From positions 8,204,207 through 8,268,206 of the forward strand of contig CM023536.1 of the NCBI GenBank assembly GCA_013350335.1: a DNA stretch of 64,000 bases. Direction: 5' to 3'. The notes beneath the pieces are model-generated. The model saw nothing but the letters and a program-made list of their open reading frames with translations. It did no database searches and was not told the DNA's origin. The stretch comes from Chimonanthus salicifolius (taxonomy: Eukaryota > Streptophyta > Magnoliopsida > Laurales > Calycanthaceae). The stretch's first letter is position 1, and every line of letters begins with the position of its first letter. Shown here piece by piece: positions 42,902 through 54,320 of the stretch. Position numbers and translations under genes: made by a program.

Positions 42902-45900
42902 AAAGAGCTCTTCTTGTCAATAATTATAAAAATGAGGTGATCACACTCTCTCTATTAAAAAGGGGGGGAAAAAAAAGAAGAGGAGGTGGATACTCCTGAC
43001 CCTTACAAAATCCTGGATTTGAAAGGCAATGAAACTAGGAAACAACATGTAAGATGCATGGATGAACAAAACAGCAAGGTGGTGGGTTGTCACAAAATTA
43101 ATTATTAAGTTACCAAATTATGTAAAACTAGTATCAACACACAAAATAAACAATGAAATATTGTTTTGACTAAATCGTAATGTACTAACAAGCATATTTA
43201 AGAAACACTTAGCTAAAGAAAATACAAAAACCAGTATATGTTCATGAGAGAGAGAGAGAGAGAGCAATTATTGATAGGAAATGTGCTTCATTTAGAGAGA
43301 AAACAGCTAAAAAGCTAATTGATGTCAAATCTCTTTTATTTTTTGGGTAATTACATCACAATTTACTAACCATGACTTTTTAGTTCTATTTTAGCATGGT
43401 TCCAAGATAAAATGTGTTACCCTACATTTTATTCTTTGGTAAGGTAACCAAATTTCAAATGTTTAATTATTGGTTATTGTGGCATGCTATTTTCATTTAA
43501 AATAAGGTTTTATTTAAGTTTATTCAATATAGTGCCAAAATCCAAAAAATCTGTTTTATCGATGTGGCTATATCAAATACTGTTGATTTTGAAACATTTA
43601 CAACCCATCCAACATATGTATAAATGGGTCGAAGAAGAATTTAATAATTAGTTCTTGATGGCGCAAATTATGCTTGTTTATCATACTTAACAAAAATGTC
43701 TCTAATTTTCTTTTTTCAATAAGGTTGATTGTTTTTCACCTAAAACCCATAAATTGTGCTTTATGTCTACTGACCTCTGTGCTTTTTTAAGTAAATCTTT
43801 ATTTAAATGACCTCTTTGTGTTATATGGAGCTCAGTTGTTGTCTAACCAGTCAATATAAAGGGCATTTGGCCCATGGAGAGTACTTTCGAGGGATATATA
43901 CAGTTTTCATGGAAAATTTCATGTTTCTTCACTCAGTGACATGTTAGGCCATGGGGTGATGGAGAATTTAGCCCTAAATAGGAATAATGTAGATGTAGAA
44001 AAAGACAGCTGACACTGATAGATGGGATAATGCTTTGCTGATGATGATGGCCCTTAACCTTTCAAGAAAACTCATGGTAAAATTACTTAAAGTACTTCCT
44101 ATTTGTAAGAGGTAGAGTTTATTTATTTCGAAGCTTGGGATGTGCTGTGAAGAGTATAACTGAACAAACACTTGGAGCCCACTTTCTGAACTAATCATTC
44201 ATGCCAAAGGAGCAATTAAGGCCAGGGCCTTGGTCCTTGGAAATATCATTTTGTGGGAAAGTAAAAGATTGCTACCCAAACGACATTATTTGAATTTCAA
44301 GAAAGACAAGATGCATCCATCTTTATGAGAAAAGAGTACTTTCTCAGGAGCCACATTCCAGGGCCCAAAATGATTTATATGGTGTCTGGTCATAAATAAA
44401 CAGACATGGAATGTCTAAGATCAATGTAATATTTAGGCTGTGGCCCATCAAATGTGTGTCCTGTAAGTTGATATCTGATTGACAAAGTGGATGTTTGCAT
44501 AAAATATTACCAGGATCAATATCATCACATGTGCTAGGCATTGAGCCAGTGATTACATCAACAATGATGTCGAGAAATGATAACTGCCACCACCAAAATA
44601 GACAAGGGAATAGTTGAGAGGCTCTTTGTCCTTGATTATTGTTGCTATTGCCATTGTCATTGTTGTTGTTTTATCTTTTAGCTATTGCCAATTCTAATTT
44701 GTGCTTTTCATTTGAAAGCCATTATTTATTTATTTTTTTGATGGCCGAAGGTGTCGTCCAGGCGTACTCACCCGTAGGGGGCTTTACCCTAGTAATCCTT
44801 AGGGACATGTGCGTACCTCCCTATACACACATACTGAGTTCAATTGAAAGTCATTAATTGTAGAGGGATTTTCAAGCAAATGCATAATTTGAACAGATGA
44901 AAGTCCAGGTCATCCTTGAAACCATGTGGGCCACCACTACTGTAAGAAATGGCCAACCCAGATGATGGGATGTAAGTGGACCCCCAATAACCTGACTACT
45001 CAACGATAACAACCCAAAACTACCAGAAATGGACCTTCAGCTTATGTCCATTTAAGGATTGGATCCTTAAGTGTGAAACTATGTAAATCAGGTCCAGATC
45101 CTTATCATGATGGGTCCACACTTGAAAAGTTGTATTCAATATCATTATATATGCTATGTACTTATGCGTATATAACCTACGTTCTTAATAGATAATCAGT
45201 CTTAACACGGATCTTTAGAAATTGAGATCTTGATTCTTCTGGATCCTTTTAATGATTAATGAGATTCAACATCGGATCTTGAATTTGTATTTGGATCCTT
45301 TTCAACCCTGGTACAAGCTCAAGTCCAACTAGTCATCCTTTTCTGTTTTTTCTTTTTAATTGCCAAAAAAGTTGGTTCACCGAATTTCACAAAAACAAAA
45401 TTTGTTATGTCAAGAAAAAAAGATATAAGGTTGCACAGTATTTCAAGAATTGGCACTCTCAACCTTGAAATGCTTCAATAGGGATTACTTGGAACATCCA
45501 TCTGAAGGGCCCACTGTTGATGGCCACAATAATTTCAAATAGTAGTCTGTGAAATGCAAGGTTTGTATCACTAACTATTGTTGAAAATAAAGACATTGAT
45601 TTTGTAGGAAGGTTTGTTGATAAAGTTACAAAGGTAATTTTGATGGATTTGAAATTCTTGAAATCTGTATGGCATTTTCTTGTTTCTCTCTCACCTGTAG
45701 CAAATCTTAATGGAATTGAAATATCTATGAGTCAAATATGTTTTTTCCATAAAAGAATGATTCCATAGGGAGTCACAGATTGAGGGAAAAAAGTTTCATG
45801 TTCTTAATAAATTAATGGATGGATAAAGTGAGAAACATTTACCTGCAGATGGAATCCTACTAAAATAGCACCTCTCTCAGATAATTAATGGCAAGTGTGC

Positions 45901-46342
45901 TTTGTTGTTAAAAGCTAGATTTGTTTTATGAATAGTTACTGGGATTACCATATAGTTATTATATTATAATTACCATGATTGCCATTTGAATTTTGTACAA
46001 GAGTTTAGATCCCTGGGCTCTTTTTTTTCTTAACCACAAGCATGTCATGTAGGCAATCCTTTTTTTTCTTTTTAAAATTGTTTAGAATGGTTGCAATTTT
46101 GTACACTTTCTTTTTGTATATAATATAGATTGCTACCAATGAAGTGGCATTGAATTTTCTTCTTTATGTTGATACTTGTAGGCAAGATATTTGAGATAGG
46201 GTCTACAGGAATCAGTAGCTTGGGAGGTCACAGCAAGCGGAGATCTCAGTGCGTAAACAGGTTCGCTGCAGAATATGGGCACATGCCACTGGTGTCAACT
46301 TCTGTGAAGGCTATAGACAGCCACCACATTTGGCTTTGGTGA
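33887..46342 (+). CDS. GMT1: GT64 glycosyltransferase, GIPC mannosyltransferase-like (GMT1/EPC1)
   Basis: Plant GT64 (exostosin-like) proteins of this type add mannose to glycosylinositol phosphorylceramides in the Golgi, affecting cell adhesion and stress responses. Five exons: 33887-34083, 35811-36209, 40608-40771, 40888-40958 and 46182-46342, all GT-AG. The product is about 330 residues, close to the family length. It is a type II membrane protein: basic N-terminus, one membrane segment at about residues 28-47 (LLLSCCIVFTLFLIAG), then the catalytic domain with YTILINTWKRDDLL, HIVWSEPDPPS, the metal-binding IDDDV (about 162-164), MVGFVPRMHW, GGWWSVWWMGTYSMVLSKAAF and the NCEDIAMSFLVAN motif. 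The ATG at 33887 gives the family-like MRGS start. One base is missing near 36031 (frame passes from YEYLK to DSLNNRF), so the raw frame stops at 36040; an AAA-to-AA homopolymer loss explains it. Introns 2 (4.4 kb) and 4 (5.2 kb) are unusually long. Confidence 0.93.
34084..35810 (+). other. Intron 1 of the GT64 gene
   Basis: 1727 bp. Contains an (AT)n run at 34201-34231, a fourfold tandem repeat at 34588-34803, a (GTT)n tract near 34968-34983 and a (GAT)n tract near 35637-35660. The donor is CAG/GTTCGT and the acceptor GGACAG. Confidence 0.85.
34588..34803. repeat. About four tandem copies of a 55-57 bp unit in intron 1
   Basis: Each unit reads GTG(A/G)A(A/T)(A/G)G(A/G)AATT(A/T)G(G/C)-AAAC(A/C)AA, then (T/C)TAAATTTCTCATT(A/T)TTTA, ending CTC(T/C)(G/C)GGG(G/T)(T/C)A. 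Copies are diverged, with the first shortened. Confidence 0.8.
36210..40607 (+). other. Intron 2 of the GT64 gene
   Basis: 4398 bp, donor GTATGA and acceptor TTGCAG. About 1.6 kb of it is a LINE remnant (36960-38575) in the same orientation as the gene. The rest shows no recognised feature; frames at 38830-39222 and 38894-39127 are chance. Confidence 0.85.
36960..38575 (+). pseudogene. LINE (non-LTR retrotransposon) 3' remnant in intron 2
   Basis: Three parts in order. First, a GGLGIRAA-like end of the reverse transcriptase and the VGNGKSVSFWKDKWMGERPL motif that follows RT in plant LINEs (37090-37160). Second, a zinc-binding region, ILPKGALKVCPLCKEEDETV and DHLLCKC (about 37520-37600). Third, an RNase H-like domain with FNVDGG (about 37990), SNAAELRAI and VIVEGDSTNVI (38095-38200), ending in ..TNNVVDFLAKVG (38310-38343). 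Stops and frameshifts interrupt it. It ends in a short A run at about 38568-38574. Target duplications were not identified. Confidence 0.85.
41692..41765. repeat. Perfect tandem duplication of 37 bp in intron 4
   Basis: TGTTAAATCTGTTTTATGTT + TCTTGGATCATCTCACA occurs twice back to back with no difference, which suggests a recent replication-slippage event. Confidence 0.95.
42086..42676 (+). other. Unexplained 196-codon open frame inside intron 4
   Basis: Open from ATG 42086 to the stop at 42674 in the same orientation as the host gene. Its middle (CVYQFPDGKKQQPYWSDFGL, INVWTTKKFAQLTVITLDQV) looks protein-like; its C-terminus is T-rich and hydrophobic. I recognise no family and see no splice sites that would join it to the host gene. 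It may be a decayed transposon or captured gene fragment, or chance. Confidence 0.25.
42853..42898. repeat. (TC)n microsatellite
   Basis: A run of 23 TC units in intron 4. Confidence 0.97.
44735..44860 (+). repeat. SINE-like fragment in intron 4
   Basis: GGGGCTTTACCCTAGTAATC, CTTAGGGACATGTGCGTACC and TCCCTATACACACATACTGA resemble the 3' half of the family B repeats (minus-strand order), but only partially. Confidence 0.35.
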
Positions 46343-47464
46343 TTCCTGATTTCAGTTTCAGTTCATTGGGTTTGTTCTCTCCCCACAATCTGTCAGTGTA
46401 TACACATTCTCTATATGTATCATATCAATTCCTTTTGTCCCTCATGAAATTCACGTGATCTGTAGTTATGGCAGTTAATATCTTTATTTCATGTACTCTT
46501 TCCATGTATAACAACACATATTTTGATCAGAAAGGCATTGGGTGCAAAGCATGCATCACTGTCTTTTCTCTTTTGTTTTGCAGAGCTACACGAGAAACTT
46601 CAACGGATTGTTTTTTAGTATCGTTACATTCACTGTATGAGCTCCATTTTGTAATTAGTCTCAATATTTTATTAAAGGGTGATGCCTACTTGCTCTACTC
46701 TACTTCTAGGACAGCATGTGAATCTAAAATCACATTTGATGGGGTATTGTTTGTAGTTGCAATAGCATAAAGTAAAGATGGATGTGGATAATGACCCGAT
46801 TGAACGACTTAAGCCGAAGAATGGCTATTGGTTTCTTTTTGTTTCAGATACTCATGTTTGTAGAAGAATGCTAGTTGGGACTTTTCTAATCCAAAAATAA
46901 CACTGAATGCTTAACTATTCTCTGCCTTTACTCAGTGAACTTGGATTTTCGACCTCCGGCCATTTTTCAAACTGTGCAGTTGAATTGCAAGTGAGTTTCA
47001 CATGGCATTTCATCCATCTGTAATGCCTCTAGTTAGTTTTTACATGGTCTTATGCCAGTTCCATTATCCATTGATGAATCACCACAAAGTTTTGATGTCC
47101 AAGAATCAATCACTAGAATCAGTCCTCGCAGTGTTCAAGCCCCAATTCCCTGATTTTGTCGATCCATCCAGGGATTTCAACAAGCCACCATGTGGATATT
47201 CTTAGAGATAGATGGTCCATCAGGCAGAAGTTGAAATATTGAACCATACAGATACCAGACCCCTTTTGCTTCTTTTTCTTTAAGGTAAATGGTCAACACT
47301 TTTTATGTGTGTTTCCACTTTACAACGAGCTCTCGTTAGATTCGAGTGTATGATGCCAATTCCATGCAAATGTCACTGAAGATATAAAAAATAAAAAATC
47401 AAATCATGGGGTAAAAATCTTAAGTTAATTTTTGTAACATGGGTATCTCCACTTATATTGCAGG
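46343..47464 (+). other. 3' flank of the GT64 gene
   Basis: Contains the 3' UTR. The frame at 46468-46770 and others are not supported. No downstream gene was recognised. Confidence 0.4.
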
Positions 47465-47625
47465 TGTGACTAATCCCACGGGCATATGTAAACCAAATCT
47501 CCTAATCTATACATGCCAGATACGTTTAGGAGGAGTGGCCCGTTGAGGTTGATCATTAATCGAACTTAAGACCCTTTTTGATGAAGTGGGTTTCTTGACC
47601 ATCAAGCCAACCCCTTGGGGATAAA
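47465..47625 (-). mobile_element. SINE-like repeat, family B
   Basis: On the minus strand: GGTTGGCTTGATGGTCAAGA (A-box region), GGGTCTTAAGTTCGATTAAT (degenerate B box with GTTCGATT), CCACTCCTCCTAAACG, GATTAGGAGATTTGGTTTAC and GTGGGATTAGTCACACC. All landmarks of the family are in order. Confidence 0.65.
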
Positions 47626-48089
47626 AAATGTCACTGAACACACATAATTGGATGATAAAAAAATCTTGGTTTTGATCATCCAATTATGTGCGACTTAATG
47701 GATGGTTTGAGCCGTAGGGCAGCAATCGGTCAAGCTATGAGTGACTAATTTTTTCATTTAATGCTCAAAATAATTTATCTGAAGCATGCTTTTCTGAGTA
47801 GGGTTGACAGGTCTACTATTGACAAAAAATTAAGATAATTAATTTATATGTAAAATTTATGCAAACTGTTTGTATTTTATAGGAACTATGATCCCCAAAG
47901 CGGAGTTTCCATATGTGCGTGCAATACATACATCCATGGGATAAAACCATTTAATGAGTCCCCTTCAATCATATCAGGGGTTTAAGAAATGCCCCACTGA
48001 TATGAATCGCGATTTGCATTATTTTTCTTTTTCTTATTTTCTTGTTTTATAAAAAAATAGAAAATTGGAAAAAAACTTAGGGTGCGCTT
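47626..48089. other. Intergenic, no gene seen
   Basis: AT-rich. A short inverted pair, CATAATTGGATGAT (47643-47656) and ATCATCCAATTATG (47676-47689), could form a small hairpin. Nothing else was noted. Confidence 0.45.
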
Positions 48090-48800
48090 TTTTCTTTTTT
48101 TTTTTAAATAACAGTCATTTTTATTGACTTTTAGACTCTTGAAAGTTAAAATTTCAATACGTCTTAAATATTTGAAAAATGTTTAAAAATTTATTAAAAA
48201 AAAAAAACTAATATGAGTAAAGACCTAATCTGGAGTTTATGTTCTCCAGTTTCCTTTAGTGACATGTATTTTCTAGTAAATTTATAAATTTTTTATTGTA
48301 ATTTTTTTTAAGTTTTATATTATTTTTTGAAATATTAAAAAATTATATAAAAACACTAAAACTCTATCAATCATATTAAGAGCTCAATTTAATTGTAGAA
48401 ATATCTGTATATCATTTCATTAAAGTTTTTTTACAAGAAACTTGAAAATAGGAAGTATATTAGAAATTTTTGCTTTTATCAAATGTTTAGAAAAATCTTG
48501 GAAAATCACACTAACACCTTCCGAACTATGTGAACGGCATTATACATTTTCATTAATATTATCTTATTAAATTATTTTCACAAAAAAAAAAACAAGAAAT
48601 TCGATATTATCTTAGAGTCCGAATTAAAAAATTAATGAAAATAACTTGAAAATAATTCTAAAATTGAATAATTTGTTTTTAAACCTTTTTAAATTAAAAA
48701 ATATTGTTGAAAATAACTTAAAAATCGGTTGGAACTGATTTTTTATAAAAAATAAAAAACCAACATCAGTCGATATTATAGAGCATCGCTGATCGCACCT
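48090..48800 (-). repeat. R1-type repeat in reverse orientation, next to TATCGG-type motifs
   Basis: TTTTTATTGACTTTTAGACT, CTTGAAAGTTAAAATTTC, AAACTCTATCAATCATATTA and TGTATATCATTTCATTAAAG match the inverted form of R1. The right end (48755-48800) passes into ACCAACATCAGTCGATATTA and GCATCGCTGATCGCACC. Confidence 0.5.
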
Positions 48801-49044
48801 TCCCTAAATTCCATAATGCGTATTATAAAATATGAATCGGATTAGGCATGGTGGACATGATGTAATTGAAAATACTTACGAACTGTCTAAATTTAGAGGC
48901 CAACAATCATGATTGAAATAATTTATAATTTGATTGGACCAATTTTAATAGTCTTGTACTGAGCAAAAAGTTTTTTATCTTTTCTGGGTTTGGGGTGGCT
49001 GCCTTAAACTTTGAGTCTTTGAAATGATGTCAGGGGTATTAAAT

Positions 49045-49210
49045 TTGATGGATACGTATCACTTTATTTATGTTCATACTTTATTTATGTCGACACATAT
49101 CGGTAGATATATATTGTATCATCTATACATTTATGAAATCGGTTGATATGGAAGTTTTATCGGTTGTATTATACGGCTTATATTGGCTAATACGGTATAG
49201 TATCAATCAT
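49045..49210. repeat. TATCGG-motif cluster
   Basis: GATACGTATCAC, ACATATCGGTAGATATATAT, TCGGTTGATATGG, TTATCGGTTGTATTATACGG and TATTGGCTAATACGG: degenerate family motifs. Element ends were not resolved. Confidence 0.45.
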
Positions 49211-49689
49211 TTTCAATTTTACATATTTTTTCCAAAAAATTGTTGGTTCTACAGTTTTTCGGGTTGAATATTGCATTCAGTGTGATTTTAAGAAGAATTA
49301 GAAGCAAGTTCTTCAAGTGTGAAAGGTGTTTGTCTATTCCAAACTTTTTTCCTTAAAATTTGTTCACTTTGCACATCTATTTTTAAAATTTTTGATCTAA
49401 GATAATATTGATTTTGAGGCTTTTTGTGAAAACAGTTTAATACTCCAATGAAAAGAAACTTTTCTAACAATAATAGGCTCAGACTAAATTTTCCATTTTT
49501 CTCTATTTTCATATAAATTTTCTAAAAAAATTGAACACTCAAACGCATGCATTTTATGGACCTCCCTATTTTCAATATATGTAAATATATTTCTTTGAAA
49601 TTTCTTGAAATAACCCATAATCCCTATATTATTTTTTATTGTGCGCATCGAACAAAATCCAATCCCCACCCTTCATTAAAAAAATAAAA

Positions 49690-50100
49690 ACAAAAAAAAA
49701 AAATAGTAAACACCATAGTCACTTTGAACTGTGTAGTATCCCAAATTCGTCAGTGGAAAAATTAATCAAATGATATACAAATATTTATGGAATTAAATGA
49801 AGATCCCTCAATTTGATATAGTTTTAGGGTGTTTGTTTAATTTTTCTAGTATTCTAAAAAATTTATGAAATTAATTTTTTTTTTACAACAAAAAAATTAT
49901 GAATTGTAATAGAAGATTAGAAGATACATGTTACTATGGGATATCAGAGAATATGAACTTTATATTTGGTATTTTCTCATTGATTTTATATGTTCTAAAA
50001 ATTTTCAAATTTTTAAGATATACTTTATTCATATTGAAATTTCGACTCTCAAAAGTCTAATACTTCATAAAAATGACCATTTGAACAAAAAATATAATGA
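49690..50100 (+). repeat. AT-rich repeat R1, partial copy
   Basis: ATGATATACAAATATTTATG, GAATTAAATGAAGATCCCTC, AAAAATTATGAATTGTAATA, GATACATGTTACTATGGGAT and GAAATTTCGACTCTC match the second half of the copies at 740-1400 and 21240-21950 in the same orientation. Confidence 0.6.
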
Positions 50101-51091
50101 CACTAGAATTTTTTCATTCTTTACTATTTTCTCATATTATTATGTATTTTTACAAAAAAATGTAGGGACCAACCAAAGCAAGTTGAGTAGAACTCTGAGT
50201 CAACTTGAGTTAGCATTGTAGTTATAACTAGTGGTGGTCATTTGTCTGCCTTGAGTCCACCTCGAGCATGACGTAAATAAGTGGGCTTGGACAAATATAT
50301 CTATATGACTGGCTTTGGCTCGAGATCAGTTTGAAGCTAACCGTTCTATTATACTTATCTCGCTTCTATCCTATTATCTTTATCTAAAATAAATCATTTA
50401 TTTTTCAATAAATTTAAATATCATAATATTTTATTATTCTTAAGTCCTTTTAAAGGTCAGTCATATAGACTATTCAGATTTTCTTTCTCTATACATCTGT
50501 TTTCAAAAGGATAATTTCATCTAAATTTTTGAAATCGAGTGTCTAAAGAAAAAAAATATGAATGTCTATATAGGTGGCCCTTTTAAATTTAAAATACACT
50601 CACATTTTTTTTTTTTTTTTGGCATCCTTAAAACTCACACTCTACGTCGAAGACATTGCATGGATATACGTAAGAAAACTAAAATTGAAAAGTGAAATGC
50701 ATGGATTAGAGAGAGAGAGATAGAGTACTAAAATTGAAAAGTGAAATGCATGGGAGTCATGTCCTAAGCACTAATGGCAAGGCTAAGTTCATTGCATGAG
50801 AGCCATTTGTACGAGGAAGAACATTCTGAAAGGGAAAAGAAACAAAAAATAAAATGGAAATCATTAGAATTCAACTGATTAACAACAAACGGTCACCAAG
50901 TGTTAACACCTCCACATTTTAACCTAGAAACGCTTCTACAAAGAATTCTATCAGTTTCAGTCAGCCCTGCCACCCTTCGTTCTCTTCTCCGCCGATCCAA
51001 CTTCACTTTCTACCTTTTACATGCAAACCGTTTCATAAACCTTTCTTTCTTTATATTATTATTATTATTATTATTATAATATTCATTATGA
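50101..51091. other. Intergenic between repeats and the MYB gene
   Basis: 50225-50350 has CTCGAGTCCACCTCGAGC and GTGGGCTTGGAC words of the hAT-like type. 50680-50750 holds a 32-bp direct repeat (AAACTAAAATTGAAAAGTGA-type unit, about 50678 and 50728). An (ATT)n tract at 51053-51078 lies just beyond the MYB stop codon and probably falls in its 3' UTR. Confidence 0.4.
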
Positions 51092-53094
51092 TCATTGCTG
51101 CTGATAGGCCCATGAACCTGCTGAAACCATCTCTATCAAATCCATCTCTTTCCTGCATTTTGAAGAAACTTGATCTTGATCCATCAGACCATCCATGTTT
51201 ACGTTCTGATCATAGCCACTGGATGAGAAAGGGAACCCATTTAAGAGCCGGTAGAGATAAAGGTCTGAATCCATATGGGTGGAAGTACAAGAAGCAGAAA
51301 TTTCAGTTGTAGTGGTTTCATCGACACATGAATCGGCGATCGGAGAGGAGGAGGAGAAGAAGGAAATGAGATCGGGCATCTCCGATAAGAAACCGACGTC
51401 GAAATGAAAATCATCGGAAAAGAGAATATTTTGGACGTCGGATATCTGTAATCTTCCTTCTCCCTTGGCACTAGCTGTGGAAGAAGAAGAAGAAGCTTTG
51501 GTGATTGTGATGGGAGAGGTGTTGATAGAGGTTTCTTTAATGGTCTTGCTTCTGATGTACTCTTGCAAGATGGATGGCTGAGATCTTCCTCTCTGAGATG
51601 TTGCCTTCCTTCCCTTTCTCCTTGAATTCTGCCTCCTTTTTGTGGCGTTCCAATGGTTCTTCACAGAATTTTCAGTTCTTCCGGGGATTCTCTTTGCTAT
51701 CTCAGCCCATCTGTTGCCTATCTCCTCATGTGCCTCAACTAACAACCTTTCTTCTTCTTCACTCCATGTATCCTTCTGCAATAAGCCACCAACATAACAT
51801 GAAAACCCTAAAAACACTTCCATTCAACACACCAAAACCTTTTGAAATCTTAAATGATGATAATGATAAGTTATCAGACGAAACTAACACAGGAAAAGGA
51901 TCAAGATTTGGCCGATACCATGGTAGAAAATATCAAATTATATTACTTAACGTCTATTATATCTGTATATATAGCTCCTAACGGACCTTAGAACTATTTT
52001 AGTCAAACTCTAATATTAAACCAAACACATCTCTTACCGAAGAAACTAATGCAGGAAAAGGATCAAGATTTAGCTGATATCATGTTAGAAATTATCAAAT
52101 TATATTACACAACATCTATTACTAATTCTAATATATTCTAACAAAACAGAACACAGATGTTTCTCTTGTTGAATGAGAACAAAGTTGATTAAATACTTCA
52201 TGTTATCCTCATTAAACTACTAAACTAAAATAGATTCTACAAACCCTCCTTTTTCTTAAAAAAAAAAAAAAAAACCTGAACTCAATCATATATGGCCTGA
52301 ATGTTATTAATATAGCTTTGTTTTACTAGAGTATCTGATCTGCAGAAATGATGAAAGTTAAGTGGTATTTATATAGAAAAATATGAGTTAAATCAGATGA
52401 AGAATAACCTTGATATCAGGCCGCAAATGATTATGCCATCTCTCTCTGCACTGCTTCCCAATCCGACCAACCAAAGCCTTGGAAATTAGAGACCATTTCC
52501 TCTCTCCAAATTTTTTAACCAATAGGATCAACTTCCTGCACAAAATTCCAAAAGAAAGGACAAAACCCTTTAATTAATGTCTCCCTTTGTAGATCTACAC
52601 TAACAGATGAAAACAGGGAACTGAGGGATTAAAATTAAAATTCAGACAAACCTGTCTTCTTCAGCTGTCCATTGCCCTTTGACCAAACTAGAGGAAGAGC
52701 TGGTTTTTGTTCTTCTTCCACTTGGTTTCTTCCCTCCACCCTTAGAAGCAGAGCCCACCTTAAAGTTCTCACTTCCAAGGCCTCCATTTCTCTCTTGGGC
52801 CCAGTTGATGGGCACTGCTTCATCTGCAAAGCTCATTTCTTGCAAAGATGGCAAGTAAAACCCACTTCCATGGCCTTGAGTTGCACCGTATGGAACATCT
52901 ACGAACCCATATGGAGAAACCCACCTCTCTCCCTTCTTCTTCCATGTTGGTATTGGTGTCTGCAAAAGATGGATTGGGTTGGAATTTGTTGTATAAATAC
53001 TGGGCAGAGGCAGCAATGGTGGTGGTTGCTGGAGGAGATATGAATAAGGGTTCTTTCCCAAAAGTCTCTCTCCAAAAACAGCTCCTCCTTCCAT
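51092..53094 (-). CDS. R2R3-MYB transcription factor, MYB98/115/118/119 clade
   Basis: A nuclear DNA-binding regulator. Arabidopsis members of this clade act in the female gametophyte (MYB98, MYB64, MYB119) or embryo and endosperm (MYB115, MYB118). Three minus-strand exons: 53094-52652, 52535-52409 and 51775-51092, all GT-AG; 417 residues. The N-terminal 140 residues are non-conserved and rich in P, G and S. R2 has its tryptophans at 142, 162 and 181 (GQW, RKW, RERW) and R3 at 194, 213 and 232 (DTW, NRW, NHW). The intron positions inside R2 and at the R2/R3 junction, the linker HNHLRPDIKKDTW and the signature PGRTENSVKNHWNATKRRQ are diagnostic of this clade. The C-terminal half is S/T-rich and acidic, a probable activation domain (SDDFHFDVGFLSEMPDLISF). 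The frame is intact. The precise orthologue cannot be settled without a tree. Confidence 0.94.
51850..52130. repeat. Direct duplication within intron 2 of the MYB gene
   Basis: AACACAGGAAAAGGATCAAG (about 51886) recurs as AATGCAGGAAAAGGATCAAG (about 52046). Both are followed by ATTT(G/A)GC(C/T)GATA(C/T)CATG, AAATATCAAATTATATTAC / AAATTATCAAATTATATTAC and ATCTATTA-type words. The two copies are about 160 bp apart and moderately diverged. The intron spans 51776-52408. Confidence 0.8.
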
Positions 53095-53480
53095 GAAACC
53101 GATCAGAGGCAGAGAAAAAGGAGGAATGAAACAAGTTATGGAAGAAACAGAGCAGGGAAAATCGAATATAAGAGCTAACTAAAGGGTGCCACATCAGACT
53201 GGCCCACAGTGAGAGAGTGCCACGTCAACAGGTGGGTCCATCCAAGGCTCCTAACCTTTGCCATAAATAAAATGATAATAATCAGTTATGCCAAAACTTA
53301 GGACAGACCTCAAATGAGCAGTAATCTCTATTTAATCCGTTACCAAAAGTAATAATCCTGATTAAATGGTAACGCGGTAAATAAGAAAAAAAAGCATTAA
53401 CTAAGACTCATTACACTGCTAACAATACAAACAGAGAGAGATTAGGGATGGGAAAAGGCTTTCAACGTTCTTCTCCATAA
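53095..53480 (-). promoter_or_regulatory. Upstream region of the MYB gene
   Basis: On the minus strand, CTTATATTCG about 70 bases before the ATG is a weak TATA-like box (53163-53172). A pair of GTGGCAC/GTGCCAC words (about 53186-53225) flanks a GGCCCAC block. No regulatory site can be asserted from this alone. Confidence 0.3.
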
Positions 53481-54320
53481 GTTAGTTACTCATGAGTGAT
53501 CATTTGTCTTACTATAGTTTAAAATTTTGAAAAACTTGGTTGAGTCCGTTCGAGTTGAATAGACTCATTAAGATTATGAGTCGAATAAGTCAACAAATTT
53601 TATCGAGTTGAAAATTGAGGTTTCAAAATGGTGGATTTTGGAAAAGCAATTTGCAAATCAAACAGACCTCATATCAATTGTGGGTTCTAAAATTGAAATG
53701 GATCTTTCATTTGCTTCAAAGTACATACAACCGAATAAAATAGATGCTTTATAGTGTGTAAAAAGTAGTTGTCTAAAATTTTAAGGTTAGATTAGCTAAT
53801 TTGGGTCAGCTCGTTTTAAATTTACTTGATACATGAGATTTACGGATAATTTTGTATTATTTCTAAAATCAGTATCACATCTAATGTCAGATGAGAATGC
53901 CCGTATTATTATTGTTTTCTTAAGAAAGAAAAAAAGCTAAAGATCAATAGTTCTGACTTCTGATAAGAGTAATTCACTCAGGTAATGAATGATACAAATC
54001 TTACTATAATTAACGTACAGGATGTGCTACAATTTAAATCCTTCTCTTTTTCATCTTATGATTTTTATTTAGTATTATTTTATTTAATTGATCTGACCCC
54101 ACTCGACCCATTAAAAAAAAACAAGATGGCACTTGGGTTGAGTCGGGTCAGCACTCGGATTGAATCGAGTCAGCAACTCGGATCGGGTAGAGTTGAACAA
54201 TTTGAGTCAAGCAATTCAGGTTGAATCGGATTAGATTCAATAAATTTTAATATGAGTTGACTTGAGTTTATTAAAATCCCGGTTCAATCCAGTCCAAGTT
54301 TCAGCCCTACCACTATTGGA
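53481..54320. repeat. TCGAGT/GGGTTGAGTC-word repeat, copy 1
   Basis: 54125-54300 is a chain of GGGTTGAGTCGGGTCAGC, TTGAATCGAGTCAGC, GGATCGGGTAGAGTTG, GAGTCAAGCAATTCAGGTTG and CGGTTCAATCCAGTCC. It ends at CAGCCCTACCACTA, whose reverse TAGTGGTAGGGCTG resembles hAT-type termini. Most of it matches 56720-57010. Non-coding. Confidence 0.5.

Larger units (their letters stand above)
40959..46181 (+). other. Intron 4 of the GT64 gene
   Basis: 5223 bp between GTAGAT and TTGTAG. Contents: a 37-bp tandem duplication (41692-41765), an unexplained 196-codon open frame (42086-42676), a (TC)n run (42853-42898), a (GA)n run (43244-43264), and a SINE-like fragment (44735-44860). Confidence 0.85.

Noticed and set aside
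46468..46770. 100-codon open frame beyond the GT64 stop
   Set aside because: Lies in the probable 3' UTR, no motif, not joined by splice sites.
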